From an uncultured Lachnospiraceae bacterium (lineage in GTDB: Bacteria; Bacillota_A; Clostridia; Lachnospirales; Lachnospiraceae): a stretch of 11,129 bases of DNA. Each line of letters opens with the position of its first letter. Positions within the stretch are counted from its first letter, which is position 1. Below, piece after piece: positions 10,990-11,129 of the stretch. The DNA lies in contig USDU01000068.1 of the NCBI GenBank assembly GCA_900553635.1, forward strand, positions 1 to 11,129, in the 5' to 3' direction. A program made the position numbers and the translations under genes. The notes under the pieces are model-generated. The model had not been told where the DNA came from and searched no databases. It saw only the letters and a program-made list of their open reading frames with translations.

Positions 10990-11129
10990 ATGTTTCGAAT
11001 CGTGATGATAGCGGCCTGGGCCGTGTTGTTGATCGTGGTGCTTTATCTGTGGGCGGACGTGCGGGAGATTCGTTCGGTGGTGAAGGATACCAAGCGGGAG
11101 CTGCTGCGCAGCAATCTGTCGGCCCGGGC
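10990..11129 (+). CDS. membrane-anchored protein, N-terminal part only
   Basis: An open frame starts at ATG 10990, about 7 bases after GGGAGG, and runs off the window. The first 46 residues begin MFRIVMIAAWAVLLIVVLYL, a single hydrophobic segment (about 4-21), then a charged stretch WADVREIRSVVKDTKRELLR. This suggests a short N-in anchor with a following helical or coiled-coil region. Too little is present to name a family. A TATAAT at 10921-10926 lacks a convincing -35 box. The leader has a CCGTATG/CATACGG inverted repeat at about 10945-10966. Confidence 0.7.
   Translation, partial: MFRIVMIAAWAVLLIVVLYLWADVREIRSVVKDTKRELLRSNLSAR

Overview
The window looks like chromosomal DNA of a low-to-mid GC Gram-positive anaerobe of the class Clostridia, most likely Lachnospiraceae. 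This is inferred from strong GGAGG ribosome sites, TTG starts on housekeeping genes (trmB, murG), a cyclic-di-AMP receptor-like protein, a sigma factor plus membrane-protein pair, and a holin-like type I toxin. No species can be named from the sequence alone.

Left flank (1-1302): an AT-rich intergenic stretch with two tandem perfect DnaA boxes, then trmB (tRNA m7G46 methyltransferase, minus strand), then a tRNA-Lys(CUU) with its own promoter and terminator.

Integrated element (about 1258-4902): a very small mobile element sits in the 3' half of tRNA-Lys. It is bounded by 98-bp direct repeats that rebuild the tRNA 3' half and also its terminator, and the repeat-to-repeat unit is 3,547 bp. On the minus strand it carries a 76-aa protein of unknown function, an HUH rolling-circle replication initiator and a tyrosine integrase whose start overlaps the Rep stop (ATGA). 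On the plus strand it carries a Cro/C1-type regulator, transcribed divergently from a palindrome-rich control region. At its right end is a convergent type I toxin-antitoxin locus with a 27-aa holin-like toxin. Two highly structured non-coding blocks (3452-3547 and 4391-4465) are candidate replication origins. I see no capsid, relaxase or cargo gene. This compact integrate-excise-replicate module with a built-in switch and addiction locus is the most interesting part of the window.

Right flank (4912-11129): a c-di-AMP receptor-like protein; a short cytoplasmic histidine kinase (minus); a HIT-family hydrolase; an ECF-like sigma factor; murG (minus, monocistronic); a membrane protein that looks like the partner of the sigma factor; a small secreted protein; mtnN (MTA/SAH nucleosidase); and the start of a membrane-anchored protein cut by the window edge. 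Most of these units are short, with recognisable sigma-A promoters and intrinsic terminators, several terminators being shared by convergent genes.
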